Assembly: GCA_963971305.1 (NCBI GenBank) | Contig: OZ020305.1 | Span: 4,869,001-4,933,000, forward strand | DNA from: Arcuatula senhousia | Taxonomy: Eukaryota > Mollusca > Bivalvia > Mytilida > Mytilidae | Direction: 5' to 3' | Length of the DNA: 64,000 bases | Shown here: one piece after another, positions 33,788-41,441 of the stretch | Numbering within the stretch: the first letter of the stretch is position 1 | Layout: each line of letters opens with the position of its first letter | Program-made: the position numbers and the translations under genes | The notes under the pieces: generated by a model | Seen by the model: only the letters and a program-made list of their open reading frames with translations | Told to the model about the DNA's origin: nothing | Databases searched by the model: none

Positions 33788-33949
33788 GCCCCATAGCGTT
33801 GAAACGAACGCCCCTTAGCGTTGAGACGAACGCCCCTAAGCGATGGATCGATCGCCCCATAGCGTTGGAACGAACGCCCCTAAGCGATGAATCGATCGCC
33901 CCATAGCGTTGGAACGAACGCCCGCAAGCGATGAATCGATCGCCCCATG
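33788..33949. repeat. 22-bp tandem repeat inside the Polinton (7.4 copies)
   Basis: Units begin GCCCC at 33788, 33810, 33832, 33854, 33876, 33898, 33920 and 33942. Two subtypes alternate from the third unit on: one ends GCGTTGGAACGAAC, the other GCGATGAATCGATC, so there is also a 44-bp period. It fills most of the gap between two minus-strand genes, upstream of the 286-residue gene. Exact two-helical-turn spacing is typical of protein-binding arrays or origins, but may be only slippage. Confidence 0.9.
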
Positions 33950-33999
33950 CTTTTTGCCTCCTACCTCAGCAGGATGCAAAAACCATGGATTTACCCCTC

Positions 34000-34554
34000 C
34001 TACGCACTCTCCATGCATTTGGAGGAGCAGAAGGGCTTGGATAACCCTTGCACTCCATCGATGCGATCAGACTCCCCCACCATCCTCACTTTTACGCCTG
34101 ACCAGAGAGTGATAAATTTTGGAACGTATATAGTCTCCTCGCGGATATTGTGCAGAGCCTTGCCACGGGGGATCGCGACTCCACACCGGCAGCACACCTC
34201 AGGGAAAAGCTTCGAATGCCTCTTGCACTTATCACTGCCCGATATGGAGGGATACGTGCACTGATGGCCGCGGACGGTCTTGATGCAGCACGGGGGTCCG
34301 GGCGCTGGCTTAGGTTTCCGGCGGGAGTGAGAATTATAGGTCCTTCCTTCGAAATCCTGATCATCGAAGCGGCTAGCGTACTTTTCAGCCCCGCATCTAC
34401 TGCAGCTATGGCCTGGGATCTCATGGTTGATGAGCACACGCTCCCACCGGTGCTTGCATCTAGGGGATATAGGGGGTGGTAGTGGGGACTTTGGAGCATT
34501 CTCCCAATCCAAGTCCCGTTGATTCTCCAGGAAAAATTCCTTCAAGTGATCCAT
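34000..34554 (-). CDS. Zinc-ribbon Polinton protein with FFLEN N-terminus
   Basis: 184 residues. It starts MDHLKEFFLENQRDLDWE, nearly the same as an internal start of the zinc-finger ORF at the right end (MDHFQDFFLENEQDLE), so the two are paralogues. Cysteine pairs CSRCGAEK (residues about 51-58), CCIKT...C, CKRH, CCRCGVAI (about 121-128) and CSSKC at the end indicate two or more zinc-binding sites. A Pro-rich linker joins them. Function is unknown; a nucleic-acid or protein-binding role is inference. It lies between the ATPase (8 bp upstream) and the 22-bp repeat array. The start motif is TAAGATAAAGAATG. Confidence 0.75.
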   Translation of the reverse strand: MDHLKEFFLENQRDLDWENAPKSPLPPPISPRCKHRWERVLINHEIPGHSCSRCGAEKYASRFDDQDFEGRTYNSHSRRKPKPAPGPPCCIKTVRGHQCTYPSISGSDKCKRHSKLFPEVCCRCGVAIPRGKALHNIREETIYVPKFITLWSGVKVRMVGESDRIDGVQGLSKPFCSSKCMESA

Positions 34555-34565
34555 TCTTTATCTTA
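34552..34565 (-). promoter_or_regulatory. Start-codon motif TAAGATAAAGAATG
   Basis: Weaker version of the element-wide motif at the zinc-ribbon gene. Confidence 0.45.
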
Positions 34566-35327
34566 GACTCGATAGAAATCGTCTAGATTGCATCGATATT
34601 TCCCATTCGTCTTGGGGCTCGTGAGATCGATGGTCATGAATCCGTGAGGCTTGGCCCAGCAGTGGTCGCATAGGGCATCGAATTGAGCCGGGGTGAGATC
34701 GCCGCAATGGTCCCGGCGGATATGATCGCGATTTTTGGCATCCTGCTCGAAGAGGCAGATGAAGTTGGCATTCTCCCGGATCGATTGCCGAGGCAGCTTG
34801 AAGTAATTTTGGCAGAGGTAGAAGCAGTCCACGTTATTATGGCGACCGCGCACGTAGTAGTCTTCACACTTGCTCTGCTTGCTCAGCATCAGATCGTCGA
34901 AGACCATGAGATTTTTGCAAGTGGGATCGAGATCTCGGGGATCGGGCACGTCGCTCGCTTCCTCGAAGAAGAAAGCTTCGATGCCGCTAGGCTTGGGCGG
35001 TGGCTTCATCGTCTGCACCACGTCGACCAGAGAGTGGGGATAGCGATCCTTGATGGAGAGAAGGTCGCGGATATCGTCTTTCGAAAATCCTTTCCCCAAC
35101 GCCTGCCGCAGCAGCTGGTAGATGGGCTGGTGGAGTGATTTTCCGAAGACGTAGAGTCGATCGTAGTCGAGCCATCCATCGCGCAGGAGGAGATTATTCA
35201 GCACAGTCGTCTTGCCGCAGTCCGACTTCCCGATGATCAGTCCTCGGATGGATCGCTGCGGGAGGAGATAATGATTATTCCGACGACTCACGGCGGGCTC
35301 ATCATAGGTAAGGTCTTCAACGTCCAT
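34563..35327 (-). CDS. Packaging ATPase (FtsK/HerA type)
   Basis: 254 residues. Walker A GKSDCGKTT lies at residues 33-41, Walker B LMVFDDLM at 140-147, followed by VRGRHNNVDCFYLCQNYFKLP, the sensor-like segment typical of A32-like genome-packaging ATPases of Polintons, adenovirus-like and large DNA viruses. It presumably pumps element DNA into preformed capsids. The frame is intact at the usual 230-260 residues. Its start codon lies only 13 bp from that of the divergent zinc-ribbon/PLA2-like gene. Confidence 0.93.
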   Translation of the reverse strand: MDVEDLTYDEPAVSRRNNHYLLPQRSIRGLIIGKSDCGKTTVLNNLLLRDGWLDYDRLYVFGKSLHQPIYQLLRQALGKGFSKDDIRDLLSIKDRYPHSLVDVVQTMKPPPKPSGIEAFFFEEASDVPDPRDLDPTCKNLMVFDDLMLSKQSKCEDYYVRGRHNNVDCFYLCQNYFKLPRQSIRENANFICLFEQDAKNRDHIRRDHCGDLTPAQFDALCDHCWAKPHGFMTIDLTSPKTNGKYRCNLDDFYRV

Positions 35328-35343
35328 TTATCTATATAAAATG
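35325..35343. promoter_or_regulatory. Divergent start region, overlapping TATA-like motifs
   Basis: Minus strand reads TATAGATAAATG into the ATPase gene (35336-35325). Plus strand reads TATATAAAATG into the zinc-ribbon/PLA2-like gene (35333-35343). The two ATGs are separated by 13 bp and the A/T cores overlap, so both transcripts must have almost no 5' leader from this region or start inside each other's gene. Confidence 0.7.
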
Positions 35344-35862
35344 GGAATGTATTGCTTGAAGTGCAAGAAGAAGACGGAGACGAATAATCGCGCCGTGATC
35401 ACGAGCGATGACGGACGGCGGCGGCGAAAGGTGGGAACCTGCGTGGAGTGCGGTGCGCGAAAGTCGCAATTCATCAAGACGGAGGAGGGCGCCGGGCTCG
35501 TGAATAAGATGATCAATCAGCTGCCCGTCGAGATGCATCTGCCGGCGCATAATTTCACCGGTCCGGGGACCAGACTCAGCCAGCGACTCAATGCCGACGG
35601 CACGCCCAAATCTTGGTCGAGACCCATCAATCGAGTCGATGAGGCAGCCTATCGGCACGATCTTTGCTATGCCAAGCACAAGGATACGGCCGCACGCAAT
35701 TCGATCTGCGATAAGACGATGCTAGCCTCCCTCGATGCCATCCCCAATCCCACTGCACGTGAGCGCCTCGAGCGTGGCATCGTCAGACCCATCATCGGTA
35801 CCAAAGCACGATTTGGGCTGGGCGTGGGGGGGGAAAAAAAGTCCGATGGTCGGATGAGCTAG
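35341..35862 (+). CDS. Zinc-ribbon plus PLA2-like protein, upstream frame of integrase
   Basis: 173 residues. An N-terminal zinc ribbon has CxxC pairs C5/C8 and C34/C37. The C-terminal domain resembles group XII/parvovirus VP1-type phospholipase A2: Ca-loop NFTGPGT (residues 71-77) and catalytic-type DEAAYRHDLCYAKHKD with H106 D107. Such domains are known in parvoviruses for membrane breach and occur in Polintons; activity here is not shown. The frame ends at TAG 35860-35862, only 18 bp after the heptamer A_AAA_AAG (35835-35841). A -1 step there leads precisely into the integrase frame. It could therefore be the N-terminal part of a fusion with integrase, or that fusion broken by an indel in the G8A7 run. 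Confidence 0.85.
   Translation: MGMYCLKCKKKTETNNRAVITSDDGRRRRKVGTCVECGARKSQFIKTEEGAGLVNKMINQLPVEMHLPAHNFTGPGTRLSQRLNADGTPKSWSRPINRVDEAAYRHDLCYAKHKDTAARNSICDKTMLASLDAIPNPTARERLERGIVRPIIGTKARFGLGVGGEKKSDGRMS
35835..35841 (+). promoter_or_regulatory. Candidate -1 ribosomal slippery site A_AAA_AAG
   Basis: In the frame of the upstream ORF the codons are gaA AAA AAG, the canonical X_XXY_YYZ form and the same heptamer as in bacterial dnaX. It lies in a G8A7 run (35826-35840). The -1 product continues open to 36770 through integrase. I see no strong downstream stem or pseudoknot by eye. Confidence 0.5.
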
Positions 35863-36770
35863 CCGAAGAGCTGCATAAGCCAGTCCGACGCAAATTTCAG
35901 AAGCGCCGCGTGGTGGTAGGTGGGGTGGACGAAACCTGGGCTGCCGATCTCGTAGATATGAGCGCCTTCTCCCGCGATAACCGAGGCTTCAAATACCTTC
36001 TGAGCATCATCGACGTCTTTTCCAAGTACGGCTGGTTGGTGCCGCTCAAGGATAAGAAAGGCGCCACGGTGCGAGATGCCTTCCAGACCGTCTTCAAGGA
36101 TCGCACGCCCGATAAGCTATGGACCGATAAGGGCACGGAATTTTATAATCGCGACGTGAAGGATCTGCTCCGGAAGCATGACGTCGATCTTTACTCCACA
36201 GAAAACGAAGAGAAATCGAGCGTCGTTGAGCGCTGGAATCGTACCATGAAGGAGAAGATGTTCAAATACTTTTCAGCCAATTCCACGCGCGCCTACCTCC
36301 CTATCCTGGACGATTTCGTCCGCCAGTATAATACCACCAAGCATCGATCCATCAAGATGACCCCCACCGCCGCCAGCCAGAAAGAGCACGAGGCCAAAGT
36401 CTTCTGGAATCTCTACGGAGACATTCCGCCCATGCAGCCTCACCGATTCAAAGTCGGCGATCAGGTCCGAATCACAAAGAAGAAGGGCATCTTCGAGAAG
36501 GGATATACTCCGCGCTGGACGGAGGAGGTCTTTACCATCGCTCAGGCCCTAGCGACGCAGCCGCCCACCTATCGTCTCAAAGGCTACAAGGGTGAGGAAA
36601 TCCAGGGATCCTTTTACGAGCCCGAGCTCCAGCGCACCGACCAGGATATCTTTCGCATCGAGAAAATCTTGAGCCGACGCATCCGGAATGGGGAGAAAGA
36701 AATCCGCGTCAAATGGAGGGGATATCCCAAAACCTTCAATTCCTGGGTCAAGGAGTCCGACTGGCGATGA
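35841..36770 (+). CDS. Polinton integrase (RVE) with C-terminal chromodomain
   Basis: The open frame covers the full integrase, but its first ATG (35958) falls inside the catalytic domain. It begins with a WSDELAEELHKP block, known just before the RVE domain in Polintons. The catalytic triad is D in WAADLVDM, D in LWTDKGTEF and E in SVVERWN, the last two about 33 residues apart. The C-terminal chromodomain is RIEKILSRRI...IRVKWRGYPKTFNSWV. It would cut and join element ends, giving the 6-bp duplication. Translation is likely by -1 frameshift from the overlapping zinc-ribbon/PLA2-like ORF (combined length about 476 residues), or from a non-AUG start (GTG at 35910). A sequencing or inactivating indel is the alternative. 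Confidence 0.9.
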   Translation, partial: VRWSDELAEELHKPVRRKFQKRRVVVGGVDETWAADLVDMSAFSRDNRGFKYLLSIIDVFSKYGWLVPLKDKKGATVRDAFQTVFKDRTPDKLWTDKGTEFYNRDVKDLLRKHDVDLYSTENEEKSSVVERWNRTMKEKMFKYFSANSTRAYLPILDDFVRQYNTTKHRSIKMTPTAASQKEHEAKVFWNLYGDIPPMQPHRFKVGDQVRITKKKGIFEKGYTPRWTEEVFTIAQALATQPPTYRLKGYKGEEIQGSFYEPELQRTDQDIFRIEKILSRRIRNGEKEIRVKWRGYPKTFNSWVKESDWR

Positions 36771-36776
36771 TCCTCC

Positions 36777-36815
36777 AGGCTTTCCGGTCTCGATTCAAAG
36801 GAGACCAGAAAGTCT
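36777..36815. terminator. Hairpin between convergent genes, right junction
   Basis: Arms AGGCTTTCCGGTCTC (36777-36791) and GAGACCAGAAAGTCT (36801-36815) pair over 15 bp with two G-T pairs, loop of 9. It lies 6 bp after the integrase stop and 4 bp before the stop of the convergent fibre-like gene. Same arm length and placement type as the hairpin at 29318-29353. Confidence 0.6.
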
Positions 36816-36819
36816 TGAT

Positions 36820-37296
36820 TTATGCATGCTTCAGCTCGACGAAGATCCTCAATGCGTCTAGATCCTGCTGCAGGCGATCGTAAAGGGCTTTCGTGATGGG
36901 CTCATTATCAGTCATGGGGAGGGGGAGATTTAGCACGTGATATTTCTGCATGTCTAGGTCCGTCGTCATCAAGCCGCCATTCGTCGAGACGCACTCCGAC
37001 TTATCGACTTTGCCATCTTCTACGATCATCAGCTTTTTGGTAAGATCTTTGATGGACGCTTCATACTCCCTTTGCATTCGCTTAATGGCCATCTGCATTT
37101 GCTTCATTTCCGAATCTAGCTCTTCGAGGTCTTTCATACCGTCTTTCATCTGCTGATTAACCCATCGCTTCGTCACAGCGTCCGAGCTATCCCGCGGCAA
37201 TCCCAGACTAGTGATGCGATTATCATTCATATCGAGATCCTGGAGCATCCGCCAGATGGGCATGCGCTTCCTCGAGTGAGATCCAAACTTATCCAT
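36820..37296 (-). CDS. Coiled-coil fibre-like protein
   Basis: 158 residues. A motif DLDMNDNRITSLGLP...SDAVTKRWVNQQM (residues about 20-50) and a second LDMQKYHVLNLPLPMTDNEPITKAL (about 116-140) flank a heptad-rich coiled coil (residues about 45-95). The N-x-I-x-x-L-x-x-P...D-A-V-T-K-x-Y/W-V pattern is known from phage and virus tail-fibre shafts. I infer a trimeric fibre or spike-like protein, possibly for particle attachment, without direct proof. The gene stops 4 bp past a hairpin facing integrase and starts 5 bp downstream of the protease stop. Confidence 0.75.
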   Translation of the reverse strand: MDKFGSHSRKRMPIWRMLQDLDMNDNRITSLGLPRDSSDAVTKRWVNQQMKDGMKDLEELDSEMKQMQMAIKRMQREYEASIKDLTKKLMIVEDGKVDKSECVSTNGGLMTTDLDMQKYHVLNLPLPMTDNEPITKALYDRLQQDLDALRIFVELKHA

Positions 37297-37305
37297 TTAT
37301 CTATA
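37294..37305 (-). promoter_or_regulatory. Start-codon motif TATAGATAAATG
   Basis: Overlaps the ATG of the fibre-like gene; it also overlaps the end of the protease gene upstream. Confidence 0.6.
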
Positions 37306-37714
37306 GTCCGAAGATCACGTCTTCGAGCGTCCGACCTTCCGATAGGAGCTTCAGGACATGCAGGCAAAAGTGTCCGCAGACCACGTCGCCGCGCCGCTGG
37401 ATTTCATCAGTATTATATCGAATCTTCGGCCGTAGATAGTCAATCATCTCGTTGGGCGGAGGCAGGCCGTAAGGATCGAAGTAGACTTTGAATCTTCCGC
37501 TCTTATACCAGCACGTCCAGTGCGTGCCGGGGCCATCGCTATCGTCGTGATTCAGGATGCCGCATTCGATGGGCTTGGGGCTGGGAGGCAAGGCATCGCG
37601 CATGAATATTCCTCTGAATCGAGGGATGCCTAGGGTCGAGGCGGCTTCCTCAAGCTCTACGTTGGAGAGGGGCTTATGGGGGAGGAGGAAACCGTGCACG
37701 CGTATGCTGCTCAT
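37301..37714 (-). CDS. Adenain-like cysteine protease (PRO)
   Basis: 137 residues. Catalytic landmarks: His65 in GTHWTCWY, Asp80 in VYFDPYG, Gln106 and Cys113 in VVCGHFC, with the seven-residue Gln-to-Cys step seen in adenovirus protease and Ulp1 relatives. In adenoviruses and presumably Polintons this enzyme matures capsid and core proteins. The frame is intact. The start motif CTAGATAAATG sits at the ATG. Confidence 0.9.
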   Translation of the reverse strand: MSSIRVHGFLLPHKPLSNVELEEAASTLGIPRFRGIFMRDALPPSPKPIECGILNHDDSDGPGTHWTCWYKSGRFKVYFDPYGLPPPNEMIDYLRPKIRYNTDEIQRRGDVVCGHFCLHVLKLLSEGRTLEDVIFGL

Positions 37715-37723
37715 TTATCTAGA
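37712..37723 (-). promoter_or_regulatory. Start-codon motif TCTAGATAAATG
   Basis: Overlaps the protease ATG; matches the GATAAATG core of the element-wide motif. Confidence 0.55.
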
Positions 37724-37744
37724 TATGCCAAATGCAGATGAGGA

Positions 37745-37820
37745 GGGATGGGCATCCGCACCCGTCAGAGCCTGCTAAGTGTGGGATGGGCATCCGCACC
37801 CGTCAGAGCCTGCTAAATGT
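37745..37820. repeat. 38-bp direct repeat, two copies
   Basis: GGGATGGGCATCCGCACCCG begins at 37745 and again at 37783; the units differ at one base near their end. They fill the gap between the protease start and the polymerase stop. Confidence 0.85.
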
Positions 37821-37844
37821 GGAGGGGAGGGGAGGTGCCTCAGC

Positions 37845-40800
37845 TCACTTGCTGCCCTGAGTGATTCGATAGTGTCCGTGAGCGAGGGTGCTGATGCCAT
37901 CGGGGAGTATGTGGCGCTTGTCATCTTTGGCGGAGAGAGCGATCTTGTTGATCTGCTCCGTGTAGATCTGGTGGAGATGGCTCCGGATGATATTCATCGG
38001 GCGATGGATCTCCTGCTGGGTGTCGAGGCAGCGCTTGTAGTCCTCGAAGGCGATGCTGCGCTTGATGACGCTCTTGATGACTCCCTTCGCCTTCTTCGTA
38101 GCCTTACCGTCGTCCATCTTGAAGGCGTATAGTTTTGCCCGGAGCCCCACGAATTCGGTCATGGTCTTGCCGCCGCACTCGTCCTTGAATTTTCCGATGA
38201 TCTTCTTATTCACGCCAGTGGGGATGTCGGAGGGATGCACGGCCGGATAGTTGGACGTATCGAATTTTTCCTGGACGTGTGGCGTGATATCCTTGTAGAA
38301 GTCGGCGGTCTGAATTTCGTAGGCTAAGCTGTCTGTGTCGGTGAAGAGCAGCCGGGCCTTATCGCCGTACGTCTTCCTCACGAATCCGTAGTGGAAGTCG
38401 TACATCAGGAGCTTCGAGATATCCAAGATGCACGCTCCTAGGTAGACGGGCTTATCGAACTTGAGCTTGGTCTTCTTCATATGGACGGCTGCTAGATTCT
38501 CGGTGAAGACGACTCGACGATCGAAGTTGGGCTTGACCACCAGCTTCAGGGCCTGCTTTTCGGTTGTGACTAGCCTGACGTCGACGCGCTTTCGGATATT
38601 CTCCATCGTCTTGCCGAAGACCGAATTATTCATCAGCTTGAAAAATTCCTTCTCGGAGTCGGTCTTGGCTGCGGCTCGGAGCTTCGTATTCAGCTCGATA
38701 TACGACTTGAGCCAGGGGGATTGCCTGAATCCTATGATGCGATGGACTTTGACGAGCTTCATGCCCATCGATAAGTAGAGCTTGAGATTTCGATAATGGA
38801 GGGTATATTTTTCGCGCTTGCCCAGATGAGGCACGAGCTTGCGCACCTTGTCGATTTCCACGTTTTCTGGCGCGAGAGGGTAGTCGTTATGGGCGTCGTG
38901 AAGATCTTGCGGATATTCCAGATCGCATTCCACCATGGCTCCGTACTCGTGATCGTCAGGATACTCCAAGACCTTCTCGATCTCCTCCGGTTCCATCCAC
39001 TCGAAGTCTCCCGTGGGAAGGGGCTGTGCCATCGCCCAACCGTAGAGATTGTTGGCGTCGAGGTAGGTGAGATATTTGGTGGGTTGGGAGCTATCGTAGT
39101 CGGTCATGTAGGGATTATTAGCCTTGCCGTGGCGATGGGAGATCATGGCGACGCCCCCTCTGGTTGCCCTCTCGAACATCAGGAGCATGTCTGGATCGGA
39201 GAGCAGCTCCAATCTGACGCCGGTGGTTTTGAGGGCGGCATCGTAGGCTAGCCCTGGGGATGTGAAGTAGTGGGCAGGATCGAGCCCATAGTTTCCCATG
39301 CAGATATCCCTGAAATCCTCGAAGATATCCTCCAGTATGGCCACGTCGGATTCTAGGTAGAGATTGTGATAATCTCGCAGGGTCTTGCACTCGAAGGCCT
39401 CCCAGACCTTCTGAGCGTGCGCATAGTCCTCATCACTGATATGCTCACCGGTGAGCGTGCTGAAGAAAGCTTCCTTGGGTGGGAGCTGGGTCTCCTCAAG
39501 CTTGGCAGGCCCATCGGCGTAATCATAGGGATAGACCCCCTTTCTTATCATCAGCTCATACCTGTCGCCAAAGCATTCCCTAACCGCCTTGAATTTATCG
39601 GGTGTGAGATTCTTTGCCAGATTTTCGAGGGAGCTGAGCATGAATCTGCACGAGTCGATGAATCTCATTTCCAGACCATCGTCTAACTGCTTTGAAAAGC
39701 TGATATATTTTTCGTCCGTATTGGGGATGCAGGTGATCTTCCCTCCCTTGAATTCCTTCACGAAAAGATGGGCATCGTACCCACTCAGATTGTGTAAGAG
39801 GATGGGCACGTGCTTCGGAAGCTGAAAATCTAGATTGCACTGGTTGTGTGCTGCACCCCGATACTTCCCGGTGAGATGGTCATGATCCCGGACCTTATCC
39901 CCTTCCAATTCACCCCCGCAAATGTGGCAGTGCGTGCTTGCTTCAAAGCTTACCTTGTCCTCGTCGCTCATCACCATCGACTTCTTCTCCTTGCATATCT
40001 TGCTGATCGTCTGCACTTCCTCTTCAATGCACTGGACGAATTTCTTAGCCGCATCTTCCCCGCAGTAGACGACCGATTCCTTGTAGTCGCCGTGGGCATA
40101 CTTCACGCGATAGCAGAAACCTGATGGTCGGTGCTGCTGATACTGCTTCGTGTAGGACTTGGTCGGATCGGGCTGGCAAGTATCGATCTTCTCCGTGAAG
40201 CATTCAAAGTCCGCATAGATCGCGAATGGGACTCTCATCTGCTTCTTGTGGTTGTGAAAGGCTATGGCGGATCCTTCCTCCGGCATCTCGATCCTGATGG
40301 CATCCTTCTGGCTGCAATATTCTAAGTGATCGTCGAGAAGATCCTGCCTCGTAAAGTGGGAGAGGCATCTGCGGCAGAAGTATGCTTGCCCATCGTGATT
40401 TGTGACCTGTGCGGTCAAAAGACGCGAGAGGCTCTTGATCCAGCAGTAGTGCTGCTTGTCTTCGTGCTTCAGGAAGAGAAGATCTACGTGGGTGGAGCCC
40501 GTATTTTTCGAAATCTTCAGGGGATATACCTGGAGATCCTCTTCCTCATCCTCACCCTTCTTGACGCCATCGAAGCCGAAGACGTTGACGTTGATGGAGG
40601 CATTCTGCCTCTCGAATTTATCAATCGCCTTGAGTGAGACTGGAAAGTCGATGCCTTCAAATTTTAGCTCATCTTCCCATTTCTTGTACTGAGCTACGCG
40701 GTTGGTAGATTTCTGATCGACTTCCTCGTGGTGAAGGGCCGCCAGCACCGCCCACTGGAAGCAGCGATCATCTTCATTTTTCACATTGATGATCGCCTTC

Positions 40801-41441
40801 TTTTTCGCGAGTGCTGAGGGGGTCGGTATGAAGGAAGCCCCCTTGAGCGGCTTGAATTTGTCGAAGTGGATTTCTAGCTTCTCGACGCTGCTGAAAGTCC
40901 ATCCGCTCCCTTCGCGCATGTACTTTGCCATACTTTCCTTAACCTTCTCCACCATGATCGCAATCTCCTGATCAAGGTCGTCAGATTCCACGAGCATTGT
41001 CGTCCGTGATCTGAAAGGAGTGGTGACGTAGATATTCTCCCCTTTCGCGAGGCTCGTTTTCACCATCTCCACAAAAAGCACTAAGTGGACCTTCAATCCC
41101 CTCTTTTGGGCAAGCGCATCGGAGATGGTGGTGGAGATCGTACTCTGACTTAGCTTGAGAAACGTGGCTACGTCATGCGGCTTCAAAGGTTTGATGACGG
41201 CCGTGCCAAATACGCCATTCAGAGCTTCCCGCATATCAATGATTTTGATCTCCTCCTCGACTGGGGCATTTTTGATATTCTCTTCCACCAGATGGAGCAG
41301 ATCGTCTCTCTTGAGCTGGGAGTATTTGGTGAGGCCGCGATTCTTTGCCAGCGCTTTGAGCTGCTTCTTGGTGAAGACTTCCTGGCGGGCAAATTTACGG
41401 GTGGTTTTCTCCTCGATGAGCTTCACCAAGGCCTCCTTGTT
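37845..41441 (-). CDS. Protein-primed family B DNA polymerase (pPolB)
   Basis: About 1194 residues counted from 41429. Landmarks with that numbering: SAP-like helix pair KKQLKALAKNRGLTKYSQLK (21-40); C2H2-like CRRCLSHF...HLEYC (352-372); Exo I YADFEC with D407/E409; CHICGG...RDHDHLTGKYRG zinc/HNH-like insert (501-524); Exo II HNLSGYD (546-552); Exo III YLESD (691-695); Pol A YLDANNLYG (D791); Pol B KLMNNSVFGKT; Pol C FTDTDSL (D1031/D1033). It replicates the element by protein priming. There is no ATG near the start: 41429 is TTG and the first ATG falls at residue 66. The frame is open upstream to about 41455, where it overlaps the zinc-finger ORF; joining them (+1) restores a complete first SAP-like motif. 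A fusion through frameshift, or an indel, is likely. Confidence 0.93.
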   Translation of the reverse strand, partial: NKEALVKLIEEKTTRKFARQEVFTKKQLKALAKNRGLTKYSQLKRDDLLHLVEENIKNAPVEEEIKIIDMREALNGVFGTAVIKPLKPHDVATFLKLSQSTISTTISDALAQKRGLKVHLVLFVEMVKTSLAKGENIYVTTPFRSRTTMLVESDDLDQEIAIMVEKVKESMAKYMREGSGWTFSSVEKLEIHFDKFKPLKGASFIPTPSALAKKKAIINVKNEDDRCFQWAVLAALHHEEVDQKSTNRVAQYKKWEDELKFEGIDFPVSLKAIDKFERQNASINVNVFGFDGVKKGEDEEEDLQVYPLKISKNTGSTHVDLLFLKHEDKQHYCWIKSLSRLLTAQVTNHDGQAYFCRRCLSHFTRQDLLDDHLEYCSQKDAIRIEMPEEGSAIAFHNHKKQMRVPFAIYADFECFTEKIDTCQPDPTKSYTKQYQQHRPSGFCYRVKYAHGDYKESVVYCGEDAAKKFVQCIEEEVQTISKICKEKKSMVMSDEDKVSFEASTHCHICGGELEGDKVRDHDHLTGKYRGAAHNQCNLDFQLPKHVPILLHNLSGYDAHLFVKEFKGGKITCIPNTDEKYISFSKQLDDGLEMRFIDSCRFMLSSLENLAKNLTPDKFKAVRECFGDRYELMIRKGVYPYDYADGPAKLEETQLPPKEAFFSTLTGEHISDEDYAHAQKVWEAFECKTLRDYHNLYLESDVAILEDIFEDFRDICMGNYGLDPAHYFTSPGLAYDAALKTTGVRLELLSDPDMLLMFERATRGGVAMISHRHGKANNPYMTDYDSSQPTKYLTYLDANNLYGWAMAQPLPTGDFEWMEPEEIEKVLEYPDDHEYGAMVECDLEYPQDLHDAHNDYPLAPENVEIDKVRKLVPHLGKREKYTLHYRNLKLYLSMGMKLVKVHRIIGFRQSPWLKSYIELNTKLRAAAKTDSEKEFFKLMNNSVFGKTMENIRKRVDVRLVTTEKQALKLVVKPNFDRRVVFTENLAAVHMKKTKLKFDKPVYLGACILDISKLLMYDFHYGFVRKTYGDKARLLFTDTDSLAYEIQTADFYKDITPHVQEKFDTSNYPAVHPSDIPTGVNKKIIGKFKDECGGKTMTEFVGLRAKLYAFKMDDGKATKKAKGVIKSVIKRSIAFEDYKRCLDTQQEIHRPMNIIRSHLHQIYTEQINKIALSAKDDKRHILPDGISTLAHGHYRITQGSK

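Noticed and set aside
32920..33906. 328-codon + strand open frame
   Set aside because: Lies antisense to the conserved 286-residue Polinton gene; composition typical of a GC-rich shadow frame, extends into the 22-bp repeats, no domain.
35910..35912. GTG as the normal integrase start
   Set aside because: Would omit the WSDELAEELHKP block known before the RVE domain; kept only as an alternative to frameshifting.
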